Source: Harmothoe impar
Taxonomy: Eukaryota > Annelida > Polychaeta > Phyllodocida > Polynoidae
Direction: 5' to 3'
Assembly (NCBI GenBank): GCA_947462335.1
Contig: OX381705.1
Location: 41,680,675 to 41,744,674, forward strand
Length of the DNA stretch: 64,000 nucleotides
The notes under the pieces were generated by a model. The model worked only from the letters and a program-made list of their open reading frames with translations, was not told where the DNA came from and ran no database searches. Of the stretch, positions 34,890-47,000 are shown one piece after another. Positions within the stretch are counted from its first letter, which is position 1, and every line of letters starts with the position of its first letter. A program made the position numbers and the translations under genes.

Positions 34890-35988
34890 TTACTGGACAT
34901 CGATTCTCTGTCTCTTTGTAGCTCTATAGTGATCGATGCCCAGTTTTATACTTCAGACCAGTGGCTCATTTTGGCTGTTTTTCGCCTCACAGATTGCTCC
35001 TAGCGCAAAATCCTGACTAGGTGTCAATATATTCTCTATGCCAATGTGTAATATGAGGGTAGAAAACAGTGGAACCTCAGTTAGAAAAAATCCTACTGAA
35101 CAGTTTTTGAGAAAATTAGGGTTTTCTTGCCTTTTTTTGCTGTTTTTAGTACATTTCCTACATAACCCGTGAACGTCAGCATTTCTCAATTTTCAGGTAT
35201 TTGGAATTAGAATTTGACATTTTTTTATTCGCAGTAGGATTCCTGAATACCGAGCCATTCTACACAGGGTGTTATTTTGAATAAATATAAATCATTTGAT
35301 AGTGTATTTGGTCTCCGAAATAGAGGGAGTTTGGTCATAGTTTAATTGATTGTTGACAATCCAGTCAAGGGCTATTAGGTTCAGTTCAGTGCAAGTTGCA
35401 AAACAAATGACTTGCACTTTTTAACTTGACCTCATGTCCACTATGTAGGTCTTCACTATGCATGGGTCTATCCAGAGTCCATCAATGGGATCACGCATGG
35501 AGGCAAATTCCGCAGCTTTTGGCGAGAAAAAAGTTCAAAATCGCAAAGTCGTGAAATTCCCCTAAAAGCCCCCGATTTGGCGAGAAAAAAGTTCAAAATC
35601 GCAAAAAAGTAAAATTTGCCTCAAAACACCTGATTTGGCGAGAAAAAAGTTCAAAATCTCAAAAAAGTGAAATTTGCCTCAAAACCCCCTATTTGGCGAG
35701 AAAAAAGTTGAAAATCGCAAAAAAGGGAAATTTCCCTAAAAACACCCTTTGACTGTAGCATGAATGCAGACACTCATGGACACAGACTCATGTACACCCA
35801 CACAGACATACACATAGGCATGAACATGGCCTTCTCCTTCATATAGCAACCTATGTATTTCTACTTTGATGAGACTGAATATAGCTTTCTGTTAGAAGGA
35901 CTCTGATACATGGATGTCGATGTCCAGTTTTAGATATATACCCATATAGTGCATTGGAGTGCTATAATGTTGGACTGCTGTATATTTT
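34890..35988 (+). repeat. 1.04-kb dispersed repeat, copy B
   Basis: Same unit and orientation as 14254-15289, with small substitutions and one extra internal tandem unit (array at 35518-35750, four units). It has no coding capacity that I can support. Confidence 0.85.
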
Positions 35989-36084
35989 ATTTAGAGGATG
36001 GGACCCAAAGAATGGCCTTCTTCCCTGTTTACACAAAAGTAAGTCGACATTGTCATTCTGACGCTTCCAACATGAGACCGTCTC

Positions 36085-36496
36085 CCGTATTAACTCCCCC
36101 GACTACTGCAGTAGCGTCGGCCAAGTTTCATTCTATGAGAGGTAGTCTGTAGCCCGAGATATCATGCCACAATACAACTCCGTTTTCAGACATATTAGGG
36201 AAGGGGAGGGGTTGGGATACCTTGTGCCAATATATTCTGACATTTCTACATTGTGTAGGATATTTAAGAAGGAAATTTGTCATGTTTTAGGTGCAATATG
36301 ACCCACTCTAAAAATATCCAGGCATGAACACAAGGTACTACATCCGTGGCCCCGGGCACAATTGAGCAGATGGTACCGGAAGGATTGGCTCAGAAATGGT
36401 GAACTACTACTGTAGTGTGAAAAATATCCGTGTACATGTAATAAAGAAACACTATTTAATATCATTCAACATCAGTTATCCCTCAAAATGCCATTA
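36085..36496 (+). repeat. Left part of a dispersed repeat split by a later insertion
   Basis: Matches 52858-53250: AACTCCCCCGACTACTGCAG, then GCCAAGTTTCATTCTATGAG, then the segment around ATATCCAGGCATG. The match breaks at 36497 and resumes at 39797. Confidence 0.85.
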
Positions 36497-37488
36497 GGGA
36501 GTGTTCATTTTTTAACAACAGGGGGGGGGGGGTGGTGAGTTTAGGGGGGGGGGCGTAAAATAACTTGACCCCTTCCGAGGGGGGGCGTAAAATAACTTGA
36601 CCCTCTTGAGGGGGGGGGGGGCGTAAAATAACTCAACACCTTTGGAGGGGGCGCTTTTAAATCATAAAATTTTCTTGCGACACTTTTAATCTGACAATTT
36701 CACATCATGAATTTTCAAAATTTTCAATTGGGGGGGGGGGGAGGGGAAAGAGTGTGCGCACTGTAGTCCTGCATTGCCAGTAATATGTGTGTTTTCAACA
36801 GGCCAGTATACCGGTTGATGGTTTCTGCTGGCATAACAGACCAGACTACAAAAAGAAATCATGTCCGTGGAGTTTGAACCAAAAAGGGACATGGTTGGGC
36901 AGCCCAGGCTAGGCACCAGCCATGTGTGAAAACAGACAGTAGATTGCACCATTTTAATTCTAGACCTTCAAAATTTCAAAAAAAAAATCTGTTCCCTCGT
37001 ATCCCAGCCAGTGGCGGCGGAACCGGGAGGGCAAGGGGCCCAGGCCCCCCCAACTTTAGAGTTGGGGGACCAAAACATAATTTCGCCACCTAACTTTTTG
37101 GGAAACAAACTCAGAAACCCCTAGAAAACACTAATCTCAGGATAAAATTCCTAAAATTTTCACAAATAGCAGGCTTAAACTCCATCAGAACACATCGAAT
37201 TAAGTGTAAATTCTCAAAAATCTCTTAAGATTATTCAAACTACTCTGAATGTGCCAGTTTTAAAGGGGAAATTCATAAATTTTTCTGGAGCCTGCGGCCC
37301 CCACGCCCCTATTTGTTACTCCCTCCCATCAACACCCACTAGGTTTTGGGACCTCGGCCCCCCCAATTTTATCCCCCTTCCGTGTCCCTGCAGCCTTGAT
37401 CCCAGCCCCAAAGATAAAGGGTGATGCAAATTATTCGGTATTTAAATAGTTTAACATCTGCATAGCAATCCTAAGCTATCCAGAATTA

Positions 37489-37736
37489 GGCCAAAAAAAA
37501 GAAAGGTTTGTTTCCGGTAACATGAGAGGAAAATGCTGGGTTGGTAGGTCAGATTCTTTTTCTCTTAATTTTTTTTAACATGAATGTACTACCCAACTTT
37601 TTGAATCCCCTAAAATTGACCAAAAAAAGGTAAAAAAACATGAACATTTCTTCAAATTTGCATAAAAAAACGTAGGGTCGGCCCTGTTTTGATAGGGTAG
37701 GTCGGGTGACCTGAAACAAACCCTTTTTTTTTGGCC
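37489..37736. mobile_element. GGCCAAAAAAAA-ended element, copy 1
   Basis: The left end is GGCC, an A run and GGTTTGTTTC; the right end is its inverse, GAAACAAACC, a T run and GGCC. TTA lies outside both ends (37486-37488, 37737-37739). The interior repeats GTAGGGTCGG and GGTAGGTCGG. A second copy lies at 43848-44079. Confidence 0.8.
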
Positions 37737-37830
37737 TTACACAAGTTGAAGCTGTTTCCTCACTTGTTGTTCAAATCTATAAAATGAGGATGAATCCAAA
37801 TCCGAGCCTTAACATATTTTGTGCCAAATA

Positions 37831-38660
37831 CAGTAAAATTCCGTTATTACGATTTCTGTTATAACGAATTTTCGGATATTACAAACAAATGTCTGTGCCC
37901 AAATCTTCTCCCATACAGTTCTATAGTAAAGTCATCCCTTTATAACGAATCTTTCTTTAACTAAATTCGCTTACAGCAAATTTTTTAGAAGCTAGGTTAG
38001 AGTAAAGGGACTTTGATGTGTCGCTTTGAGGGCCTATACCCACCCACCTTAGGCTTAGGCTAGCCCGAACCATACCCTCCCCCCCCCCTCCCTCACCACC
38101 ATATATATCCATGGAGGGTGTCTGTGGCGGGGGAGGGGGGCTTCTTCAACACATTAAGGTGAGCGACTCCCGTCAGTGTCACCTTGATGCCGCTTTACAA
38201 AGCTGTGGAAGGAAGGGGCAAGTGAGCGATTCCTGCCACATGGGATTAGTCACCTGGTCTCACTCTTGGCTTGCATTCCCTCCTGTACATACACAGAGAA
38301 AAGGGAAAGTCAGGGGTGTCCATTCAAACACCCGTACCTATCCCAAGAACATCAGAGTTCCTTGCCCTGTCATCAAGCAAACGAATGTCCTCCTTGTAGC
38401 TGAGTTTAGGGTAAAAAAGACATTCTATGAGATTTGGTGTATTCCTTATAAATATAGGCTACGCACCCCTTAAGAAAAAGTTAAGCTGTATATATCTAGC
38501 TTTTCCCCCACAGAAACAAGTCCCCATTCACAAAATAGTGTTTTGGTGACAATCTCTTATGCTTTTCTAGTCTAAAACGTCATATTTGGATACTACAAAA
38601 TTCGTTTATAACGAACTTTATTGCTGGTCCCAAGCACTTCGTTGTAACGGAATTTTACTG
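37831..38660. mobile_element. Pogo/Tigger-like non-autonomous element
   Basis: The left end CAGTAAAATTCCGTTATTAC and the right end GTTGTAACGGAATTTTACTG are inverted repeats with TA directly outside (37829-37830 and 38661-38662). The CAGT-type end and TA target are those of the pogo branch of Tc1/mariner. At 830 bp with no transposase, it is an internally deleted or captured-sequence derivative. Confidence 0.8.
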
Positions 38661-38723
38661 TAGCACCAGCTTGAAGTCTGGATGTTCAAAATTGTCCACA
38701 AAAGTCTTCACAGGGGCTGAATT

Positions 38724-38778
38724 AGTATTGAAGGTCTAAGCTTCAGTGTATTACACTGAAGCCTAGACCTTCAATACT
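38724..38778. repeat. Near-perfect 55-bp hairpin
   Basis: AGTATTGAAGGTCTAAGCTT on the left pairs with AAGCCTAGACCTTCAATACT on the right around an almost loopless centre, with one mismatch. It lies inside the 3.3-kb element. Confidence 0.85.
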
Positions 38779-39367
38779 TACCCCTTGCAAAATATGTCCC
38801 AGTGCCATTGACTGAGGAGGAATCCAGATCTGAGCCCTATAGATTGGTTGGTAGATTGCCCTATTTAAAGTCAAGTTGTTACCAACTGTTTGTTTCAAAC
38901 TAGGACTAAACTGCCATGTTGGTTGACCAGACAACCGGCTTGGATCAAGGCTACTCATTTTTTTTATTTGACCTTGAGAGCAATACCTATAAGGAATGAT
39001 TGACTCGTAATGTTGGTATTTATGGAACATAATACTGAATAGTAATAGATTGTATTGAGTAACATTATGGTTATTCAGAATTCTCAACTTGTGGGTGTAC
39101 AATCCAGCCAGGATTCAACCAGCTCTTCCTATAAAGCTTTCAAAATGCACATGGATACACCGTTTGACCTCTAGATTCTGATTCAGCTAGGAGACAGATA
39201 TGCCCCTCTGACCCCCTTCTGAGGTACTGCACTTTGAGTATGGTTATGTACGGTTTCCTGGCAGCTGGGTAGATATTGTGTCCCTAATATTCACTTAAAT
39301 TTGATGAATCCAAGTTGAAATTAAAACTTGGAATTTGTGTATTTAATGACCATTTCTATGATATATA

Positions 39368-39515
39368 CCCTAAAACCCCTCCCTTAAGGCAACCCCCTTG
39401 TATGAGAAAAAAACTGTAAAAGGTTTTCTCTTTAAACCCATTCAAGAAAGCCCCGCCTTTAAGATGACCACCTAGTTCGGGAAAACAGAGCCCAAAATAA
39501 GGAGGGGTTTTACGG
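39368..39515. mobile_element. Mariner-like short element (CCCTAAAACCCC ends)
   Basis: CCCTAAAACCCCTCCCTTAA at the left and AATAAGGAGGGGTTTTACGG at the right are inverted repeats, with TA outside both ends (39366-39367 and 39516-39517). 148 bp, nested in the 3.3-kb element. Confidence 0.75.
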
Positions 39516-39796
39516 TAGGCCTACATGCCATGAGGCAACATAGGGATAGGCATTGTAACTATATCGTATATATATGAAATATAGATTCATTTCTAGGTCA
39601 CTCTGATGCGAAACAGCACAATGCAACACAAATTGATGCAGAAAAATTGAAAGGGGGGGGGCGCAAAATAACTCAGCCCCTCCTGAGGGGGGGCGGATTT
39701 TAATTTGGCCCTTCCTGAGGGGGGGGGCGCAAAATAACTTACCCCTCAAAACGAAAACTCACCATCCCCCCTTGTTGTTAAAAAATGAACACTCCC

Positions 39797-39960
39797 TTAG
39801 AAAGCATGATGACAGCAGATTACATTTGGACCCAATTTGCCTTCCATTCGTATCCAATATGGTGGCCTCAGATCTATCCCATAATAAGGCATGTGAATGC
39901 TTCCTGAATTTTCCAGCAGGTGGCAGCATCTTCCCGTGGCTCAAGCGCAAGACCTTATTC
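39797..39960 (+). repeat. Right part of the dispersed repeat split by the 3.3-kb element
   Basis: Resumes the match to 53250-53400, from GAAAGCATGATGACAGCAGA to TTCCCGTGGCTCAAGCGC, after which the two loci diverge. Confidence 0.85.
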
Positions 39961-41400
39961 GCAGGACCTTTCTGCAGGTTACGTATCATCACCAGCGGGG
40001 TCACCGGTCGCCGCTCCCCCCTCCCCTCCCCTCCCCCCCCCCCCGCTTTCCCCTGTCCCCCCTCCCCTGCTCCTAAGAGGTCGGTGGTTGACCTAGTCTG
40101 TGCATGTGGTGGGGTATGGAAGGCCGGTGCGCCATTGCCAATTGCTAAGGCCGTTTTATTCTGATAACTTGGTTTACGGATCCGCTGATTGAAATTTTGG
40201 CATATTGCAAAAAAAAAAAGTTTTTGTTTTGTTTTTCCCCCCCTCCGCTGGGATTTTTTTTCCCTCTGCCCCCTGGAAAACTTCAGTACCCAGCTCCCCC
40301 TGAAGGGCAGTTTTTTTGTGTTTTTTTCCCTCCCGCCCCCCAAAATATTTGCACTGAGCGCCCGTAATCCAAGTTATCAATAAAAGGTGGCCTAATTAGC
40401 TCTATGGGAATTAGTATAGAAACTGCTGATTTAGCATGTATTAAAAATATCTAATATATGGGGCTTAATTTTGTTCATCTCTGGCTCCTGACAAGTGACA
40501 TACATGTTTAGCACAGGTAAATGAAATGCATTAAAATGATACTCAATGTAACGTGGCTAACTAAAAAAAGAAAAAAAGTTTGTTTATTTCAAATGTACAT
40601 TAAATGCGTGATATTATCCACATTTACCCGATACTACACTATAGGAATACAGTGCAGAGAGCTATCACATTCACGATTTTCTCAAAGAAATGTGTATCAC
40701 ATTTAATGTGATATCTAGGATGGGCAATAGTGATAGCATTATGCGGTGTCCATCTGTGTAATTATAGCTCTTATGGATGATATTATGCACTCTTTGCTAA
40801 AAGAACAATGTACATTTTTAACCTAACATGTAATGATGCCACTAATTTCGGTAAGACAAATTTTAGTTGGTTCCTTTAATATTACTTATATATTTTATAT
40901 AGTATGATGTAGTATTTGAGTACTCAGTACATAGGAAACGTACTGGGGTAGGCATATACACACCTTACAAGTGGTCCCAGGATAGTTAATTTGGGTCAAA
41001 CTTCAAAATTCTTTCCCTAGGGAGGACCCATATTGTGTTATCTATCATCCCCTTTAAGCATTTCAATTAAATCTCTTTTACATCATAGTTTTGAGAGTTT
41101 TTACTCTCACATTCCTGGATAAAAGGAGCAGCTCAGTGCATTTCCTATGGGGAATCAGCTACTGGGGTTCTGGGACTGACCCCCAACCTGTCCCCAAACT
41201 GCCCCCACACCACTCCCGGGGTAATTAAGACACCCTCCTCTTTGAAGAAGATAAGAGAGATACCGACAGCTGGCAGCCGAGTTTTATGGCTTAACGACCT
41301 GACGGCCACCAGTCCTGTATATGGAGTTAGCCGATCATCAGGCTGGAGGGGGCTGGTGAAACCATATTAAACACCATATTTTAATGTGGATCTGCTGGGA
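39961..41400. other. Gene-free stretch
   Basis: No supported gene. C-rich runs at 40014-40075 and T/C runs at 40200-40345 create open frames of low complexity. TATGGAAGGCCGGTGCGCCA near 40115 is a solo end of the TATGGAAGG family. Confidence 0.4.
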
Positions 41401-41403
41401 CCA

Positions 41404-41660
41404 TATTTAACAAATGCCAAGCGCAATGAAGCCAGGCATCTGAAGAACACCATCCTTCAGCTTGGATGCGATCAGTAGGTATATACAAGAGTTTACCCAC
41501 TTTTCACCGGATGGCAAAACCTCTCTTTTGGACTTGGTGTGTTCTAACTCCACAAAGATCATTGCCAGTGGCGCCCTAAATATACACATTGCAGACCACT
41601 TACTGGCGTACATGGTTAGGAGGGCAAAATCACAACCCAAGGTCCCCGTTGAGTTTTCAG
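41404..41660 (+). pseudogene. LINE endonuclease C-terminal fragment
   Basis: Reads NAKRNEARHLKNTILQLG in one frame, then, after a frameshift near 41465, ISRYIQEFTHF and SLLDLVCSN, then SGALNIHIADHLLAYMVRR. This is the end of an AP-type LINE endonuclease, with an ADH in the SDH position. It ends where the minisatellite begins. Confidence 0.7.
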
Positions 41661-43184
41661 GGCCTCAGCTATGTTAGAATAGGGGAGGAGGGAGAGTGGA
41701 GGTGGGGGGGGGGGCGGTGGTAGGGCCTCAGGTGAGTTAGAACACGGGAGGAGGGAGGGTGTAGGTGGGGGGGGGGGGGGGGTGGTAGGGCCTCAGGTGA
41801 GTAAGGACACGTGAGGAGGGAGGGTGGAGGTGGGGGAGGGGTGGTAGGGCCTCAGGTGAGTTAGAACACGGGAGGAGGGAGGGTGGAGGTGGGGGAGGGG
41901 TGGTAGGGCCTCAGGTGAGTTAGAACACAGGAGGAGGGAGGGTGGAGGTGGGGGGGCCGGTGGTAGGGCCTCAGGTGAGTTAGGACACGGGAGGAGGGAG
42001 GGTGGAGGTGGGGGGGGCGGTGGTGGTGGGGCCTCAGGTGAGTTAGGACACGGGAGGAGGGAGGGTGGAGGTGGGGGGGGGGCGGTGGTGGGGCCTCAGG
42101 TGAGTTAGGACACGGGAGGAGGGAGGGTGGAGGTGGGGGGGGGCGGTGGTGGGGCCTCAGGTGAGTTAGGACACGGGAGGAGGGAGGGTGGAGGTGGGGG
42201 GGGGCGGTGGTGGGGCCTCAGGTGAGTTAGGACACGGGAGGAGGGAGGGTGGAGGTGGGGGGGGGGGCCGGTGGTGGGGCCTCAGGTGAGTTAGGACACG
42301 GGAGGAGGGAGGGTGGAGGTGGGGGGGGGCCGGTGGTGGGGCCTCAGGTGAGTTAGGACATGGGAGGAGGGAGGGTGGAGGTGGGGGGGCAGTGGTGGGA
42401 CCTCAGGTGAGTTAGGACACGGGAGGAGCGAGGGTGGAGGTGGGGGGGGCCGGTGGTGGGGCCTCAGGTGAGTTAGGACACGGGAGGAGGGAGGGTGGAG
42501 GTGGGGGGGCCGGTGGTGGGGCCTCAGGTGAGTTAGGACATGGGAGGAGGGAGGGTGGAGGTGGGGGGGCGGTGGTGGGACCTCAGGTGAGTTAGGACAC
42601 GGGAGGAGCGAGGGTGGAGGTGGGGGGGGGGGCCGGTGGTGGGGCCTCAGGTGAGTTAGGACACGGGAGGAGGGAGGGTGGAGGTGGGGGGGGCCGGTGG
42701 TAGGGCCTCAGGTGAGTTAGGACACGGGAGGAGGGAGGGTGGAGGTGGGGGGGGGGGCGGTTGTGGGGCCTCAGGTGAGTTAGGACACGGGAGGAGGGAG
42801 GGTGGAGGTGGGGGGGGGGCCGGTGGTAGGGCCTCAGGTGAGTTAGAACACGGGAGGAGGGAGGGTGGAGGTGGGGGGGGGGCGGTGGTGGGGCCTCAGG
42901 TGAGTTAGGACACGGGAGGAGGGAGGGTGGAGGTGGGGGAGGGGTGGTGGGGCCTCAGGTGAGTTAGGAGACGGGAGGAGGTAGGGTGGAGGTGGGGGAG
43001 GGGTGGTAGGGCCTCAGGTGAGTTAGAACACGGGAGGGGGGAGGGTGGAGGTGGGGGGGGGGCCGGTGGTAGGGCCTCAGGTGAGTTAGGACACGGGAGG
43101 AGGGAGGGTGGAGGTGGGGGGGGGGGGCGGTGGTAGGGCCTCAGGTGAGTTAGAACACGGGAGGAGGGAGGATGGAGGTGGGGA
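41655..43184 (+). repeat. G-rich minisatellite, about 25 units of ~61 bp
   Basis: The unit reads GGCCTCAGGTGAGTTAGGAC, then ACGGGAGGAGGGAGGGTGGA, then GGTGGG with 2 to 13 extra G and GGTGGT. Units differ mainly in the length of the G run and in C/GG substitutions. Every unit holds several runs of three or more G on the plus strand, and so could form G-quadruplexes. Glycine-rich frames through it are not genes. Confidence 0.95.
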
Positions 43185-43237
43185 CTAAGGACTACATACC
43201 CTGCCTATTCTCTCAGTTTTAGAAAGGTTCAAACCCA

Positions 43238-43413
43238 AAAAGAAATGCAAAATAACGTTACAATAACGTTATACAAATAAACATTTCTATGTCACGTTAA
43301 TGTAACGTTATTTTGAGTCAACGTTTTAACGTCGGATAACGTCATTTCTCTGTCATTCCCAAACGTTTTTTCAAACCTTTAGGAAACGTTATTGTAATGT
43401 CTTTTTAGCTGGG
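43238..43413. mobile_element. AACGTTAT-rich element, older copy
   Basis: Contains many ATAACGTTA and AACGTT motifs and ends in AGCTGGG, like the better-defined element at 53477-53623. The left edge is uncertain. Confidence 0.5.
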
Positions 43414-43560
43414 AGTCCAGGGTTAAAATGGCATGCCATAGGTCATGCTCCCCTGCGGGGAAAGACGGACTGGCCGACATCTGGCATTATGTAATGTTAC
43501 AGATTGAGGGCCGACTTCCTGCCGCCTGGCACAGGGCCATGTAGCGGACAGGTCCGGTGT

Positions 43561-43592
<32 letters not shown>

Positions 43593-43847
43593 GGGGGAGG
43601 TGGGGGCACCCTCTCACCCCACCCCTACATCATCTTCAGTAGACTGACGCCATGCCTATATCCCTATTCCTAATTCACTGTTTATTTTACCTTTAAACTA
43701 TGATGTATTTGAATGTCATTGTAAGAGGGATTCTCAGGAATATTGACTGTACACCCCGGGTGTACACAGATGGCCAGTTCAAAAGGATATCACCTGATTA
43801 TGGTGAAAGTGACCTAACCCCCCCCCCCCCCGCCCCTAGCGAAATAA
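43414..43847. other. Spacer with a long G run
   Basis: No gene seen. It contains a GT stretch and a run of about 24 G at 43575-43600, and a C run near 43820. Confidence 0.45.
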
Positions 43848-44079
43848 GGCCCAAAAAAAAGGTTTGTTTCAGGCAACATGGCAAGAAAATATAGGGTCGG
43901 AAGGTCGGATTTTTTTTTAACATGAAGGTACTATACAGCCTCTCCGAAGACACTAAAATTGACCAAAAAAGGGTAAAAATACGAAAATGTCTTCAAAATC
44001 GAATTAAGAATAACGTGGGGTCGGCCCTATATCGATAGGGTCTGTTGGGTGACCTGAAACAAACCTTCTTTTTTATGCC
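43848..44079. mobile_element. GGCCAAAAAAAA-ended element, copy 2
   Basis: GGCCCAAAAAAAAGGTTTGT at the left and ACAAACC, a T-rich run and GCC at the right, with TAA outside both ends (43845-43847 and 44080-44082). The interior matches 37489-37736 (ACATG, AGGTCGGA, GGTCGGCCCTAT). Confidence 0.75.
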
Positions 44080-47000
44080 TAATTATAGTAAAAAAAAATC
44101 TGTTTTATTTGCTCTGTATCTTGAAATTCTGAATAGGATTACACTGTTCCGATTTTGGGCTTAACCTCCTTAGGGCGGTATGCTGTTATGTTTAGGCCTA
44201 ATACTAGGGACCACAGGCGAATTTGAAATAAAGGGAATAAAATTATTTTTCAAATATAATCAGAAAGCTAAGAATATTGGGATTTCAGAAATGTTAGTCT
44301 GGTTATCGTGAGATATAAGAAGAAATTGTAGTAGAATTTACCCAAGAAAAAATAACAAATCATTTTCCCAAAGATCAGACCAAATCTGTTAGCTGCTCTT
44401 TGTGACCAATATATCTTCATGGGGGCAGTATTTATGCTACCAACATATCAGGTACACCTTTATATACAATTTACAATTCAAATATAATAGAGTGTACCTC
44501 TCGTATATCAAGAATAAGCAATATTAATACTTGATAAATCCATACCTGTCTCTCATTGTACCATGTTGACCCCTGGTCAGACCCAAAGGCATTGAGGCAT
44601 GACTGATACCCTTTGGTCTGAGAGTGGGACTCACCCTTTACACAGCCCAACAGCAGGGTCAGGCACTGAGGGGTGAGGTAGGCTGGGGTGGCTATTCACC
44701 TAGTATTTTGGATAGGGTGGAAGGAAAGTTGATTGTCATGGTATTTGGGGGAGGGGGTTAGCCCAAGTTTTTTTTTCTTGTAAAATCAATATATATTTTG
44801 AGCTCATCTAATGGGCTTAAATCAGATTGCAGGTCTGTAGCAGACTTTTCAATCTGTCTTACTGTGGCATTCCCATAACCGCCATCTAATTGTTTCTATA
44901 GGAAAGCTGGCTTTTAAGATGGAAATACCCTGTTTAGAGGGGAAATATTCAAAGTAAAAATTACTTTTTACGATGGGGGTTAGTTCAGAGTATTTCAAGT
45001 CTTTCTGCTATGTCAGAATTATATTATGTCTTTTATATTCAGTGTAAAAAGAGCCCCCGTACATCCATACAGCAGCAGTTGATTTCTGATGACCTCAATA
45101 AATACACTCGACCTGCCACCTTCAGTGCCTTGTGGTCCCTACAGTAATACACTTGCACACTTTGCTGGCAGGATGAAACTGAAGCCCTGTGGGGTTGGCA
45201 TGATGTTTGGTATGTTTGGGTTAAGGTAAATGTGGGAAATATCGCGGACCTAGTGACGATGTTACCCAAATGTTCCTCACCATTCTTTTCCACTATCATT
45301 AAGAACGATTTTTATAAGTATTTCTAAAAATAATATTTTAAATTTAAAAAATTGAGAAAAAATTAATTCCAATTGCACCCCCCTTGTAGGGTAAGCAGGG
45401 GCCTAAAAGTCTGGTTAAATTTTTGGGTAATATCGTTATAGTTTTGGTTATATAGCTTATATCATTGTGTTATATCGCTCACCCATTGAAATACAGTGCA
45501 TTTGAGCATATGTGTAGTTTCGCTCACCTGTTTTCACACCCAAAAGTGTGAAAACAGGGTGCCTCAGCCCAAAGGCGTCACCAAAATCGTGTCTTTGAGA
45601 TTTTTGATGTTGCAAATTTTAAGGGAAAAGTTACAAATACCAGACAAATATGACCATATTTGGTATCACATTGAAGCTAACAGTAGCACGAATACAAGGG
45701 ACTAGAGGAAATAAACCTATTCAAAATGTTTGTAGATTAGTAATTTCTTAATCATTAAAATGTGAATGTCAAGTCTGCTCAGAGCCTAGATCCCCCTACT
45801 ATTTGGTCTTCAGCAAAAAATCAAAAAAAGGGGGGGAAAAGCGCCCTCGTCATATTTGTCATGGCTTAGTGATGAGAAACAAAGATATTATCTGGAGTGG
45901 CCTAAGACTACCCGCTTTTAGCGAGTCATGTGACCTCGAAATTGGTCAATTGGGGCCGCTGGTGCCTGTGTGTTTGGTAAGAACTCAGTTGGCAGGTACC
46001 CGTCTTTGCTAGGAACGGTGCTAGCCCCCCTTTAAAGGGTTAGCCATGAAAGTTACCAGTAGGCCTAAACCCTTCAATAGATCCAAAAACCAGTGTAGGG
46101 CTAGTGTAGGCCGCCACAAAACGCTCGCTGCCCCCTCCCCCAGCTAGGCCTATTAGGCCTACATGCACATCTATAGTTAGTCATCCTCCTGTGGCCGCCA
46201 TCTTGTCCCCCAGAACTAATAATTCATTAATTGCTCCCTGGACTTTGCTGTGCAGTTAATATTTGCTATGCATGGTAGGAAATCAGCAAAGATAATAGAA
46301 CTCAGGTACAACCACTATTGTAGTTCAGCGCAGCAGCAGCGTTAGCTCCCGGTGCCTGCACTCTGACAGTAAACTAACACCATCTACGTTATGAATCTTG
46401 AAATTTACCCCCTTTCCACTGACTTTTGGGTATTATAGTGACATGGTCCGATGATTAGGGCTCAAAAATCAATTTCATTAAAAATGAACCAGAATGTTCC
46501 CTATGGCCATATTTTATGTGCTAACTATTTTATTTAATCTTATTCCCTATAATTCAGCTTAGAATTCGGATGATTATCACATTATGGCTCAATTTACTAA
46601 TTTTGGAGTGCACGCTATAATTCCCCGATTGAAAATACACTGTAAAATGCTATACTTGGGCCACATCGGAACATCTAATTTGGCTCTTATTGCCCATAGA
46701 TGACATTTTATTGGGCAATCTCCTCCAAATATGACATAGTACTAACATTTGAAACACATTTAAGCAGGAATTAAATTTTTTAAAATAATCAGACCACATG
46801 TCACTTTAATTACCCCTGACTTTTTGGCCACCAAAAATACCCCCTTTTCGAAAACGCTGACTTTGTTATCCCTGAAAATATCCTTTCAAAAACACCGAAT
46901 TTCTGGCCTCCAAAATAGTGTGTATACGGGCTTAGAGGATACCCCACTTTCTAGAACATTTAGCCTATTCAATTTTAATTCATGTTTACAGTAGCACACT

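Larger units (their letters stand above)
36497..39796. mobile_element. 3.3-kb GGGAGTG-family element, non-coding, containing nested elements
   Basis: The left end GGGAGTGTTCATTTTTTAAC and the right end GTTAAAAAATGAACACTCCC are perfect inverted repeats. TTA is duplicated at the junctions (36494-36496 and 39797-39799), and the uninterrupted target is visible at 53250. G-run and C-run arms follow each end, with GGGGGGCGTAAAATAACTTG-type repeats. There is no transposase frame. A TWA target fits a Harbinger-type element moved in trans. Three younger elements sit inside it. Confidence 0.85.

Noticed and set aside
36497..39796. LTR retrotransposon
   Set aside because: The ends are inverted, not direct, repeats, the target duplication is three bases, and there are no gag or pol motifs.
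39759..40343. 194-codon minus-strand frame
   Set aside because: Crosses the edge of the 3.3-kb element and C-rich low-complexity tracts; the peptide is GGGEGRG-type filler.
42678..42908. Glycine-rich frame GGREGGGGGGG
   Set aside because: Lies wholly in the G-rich minisatellite.
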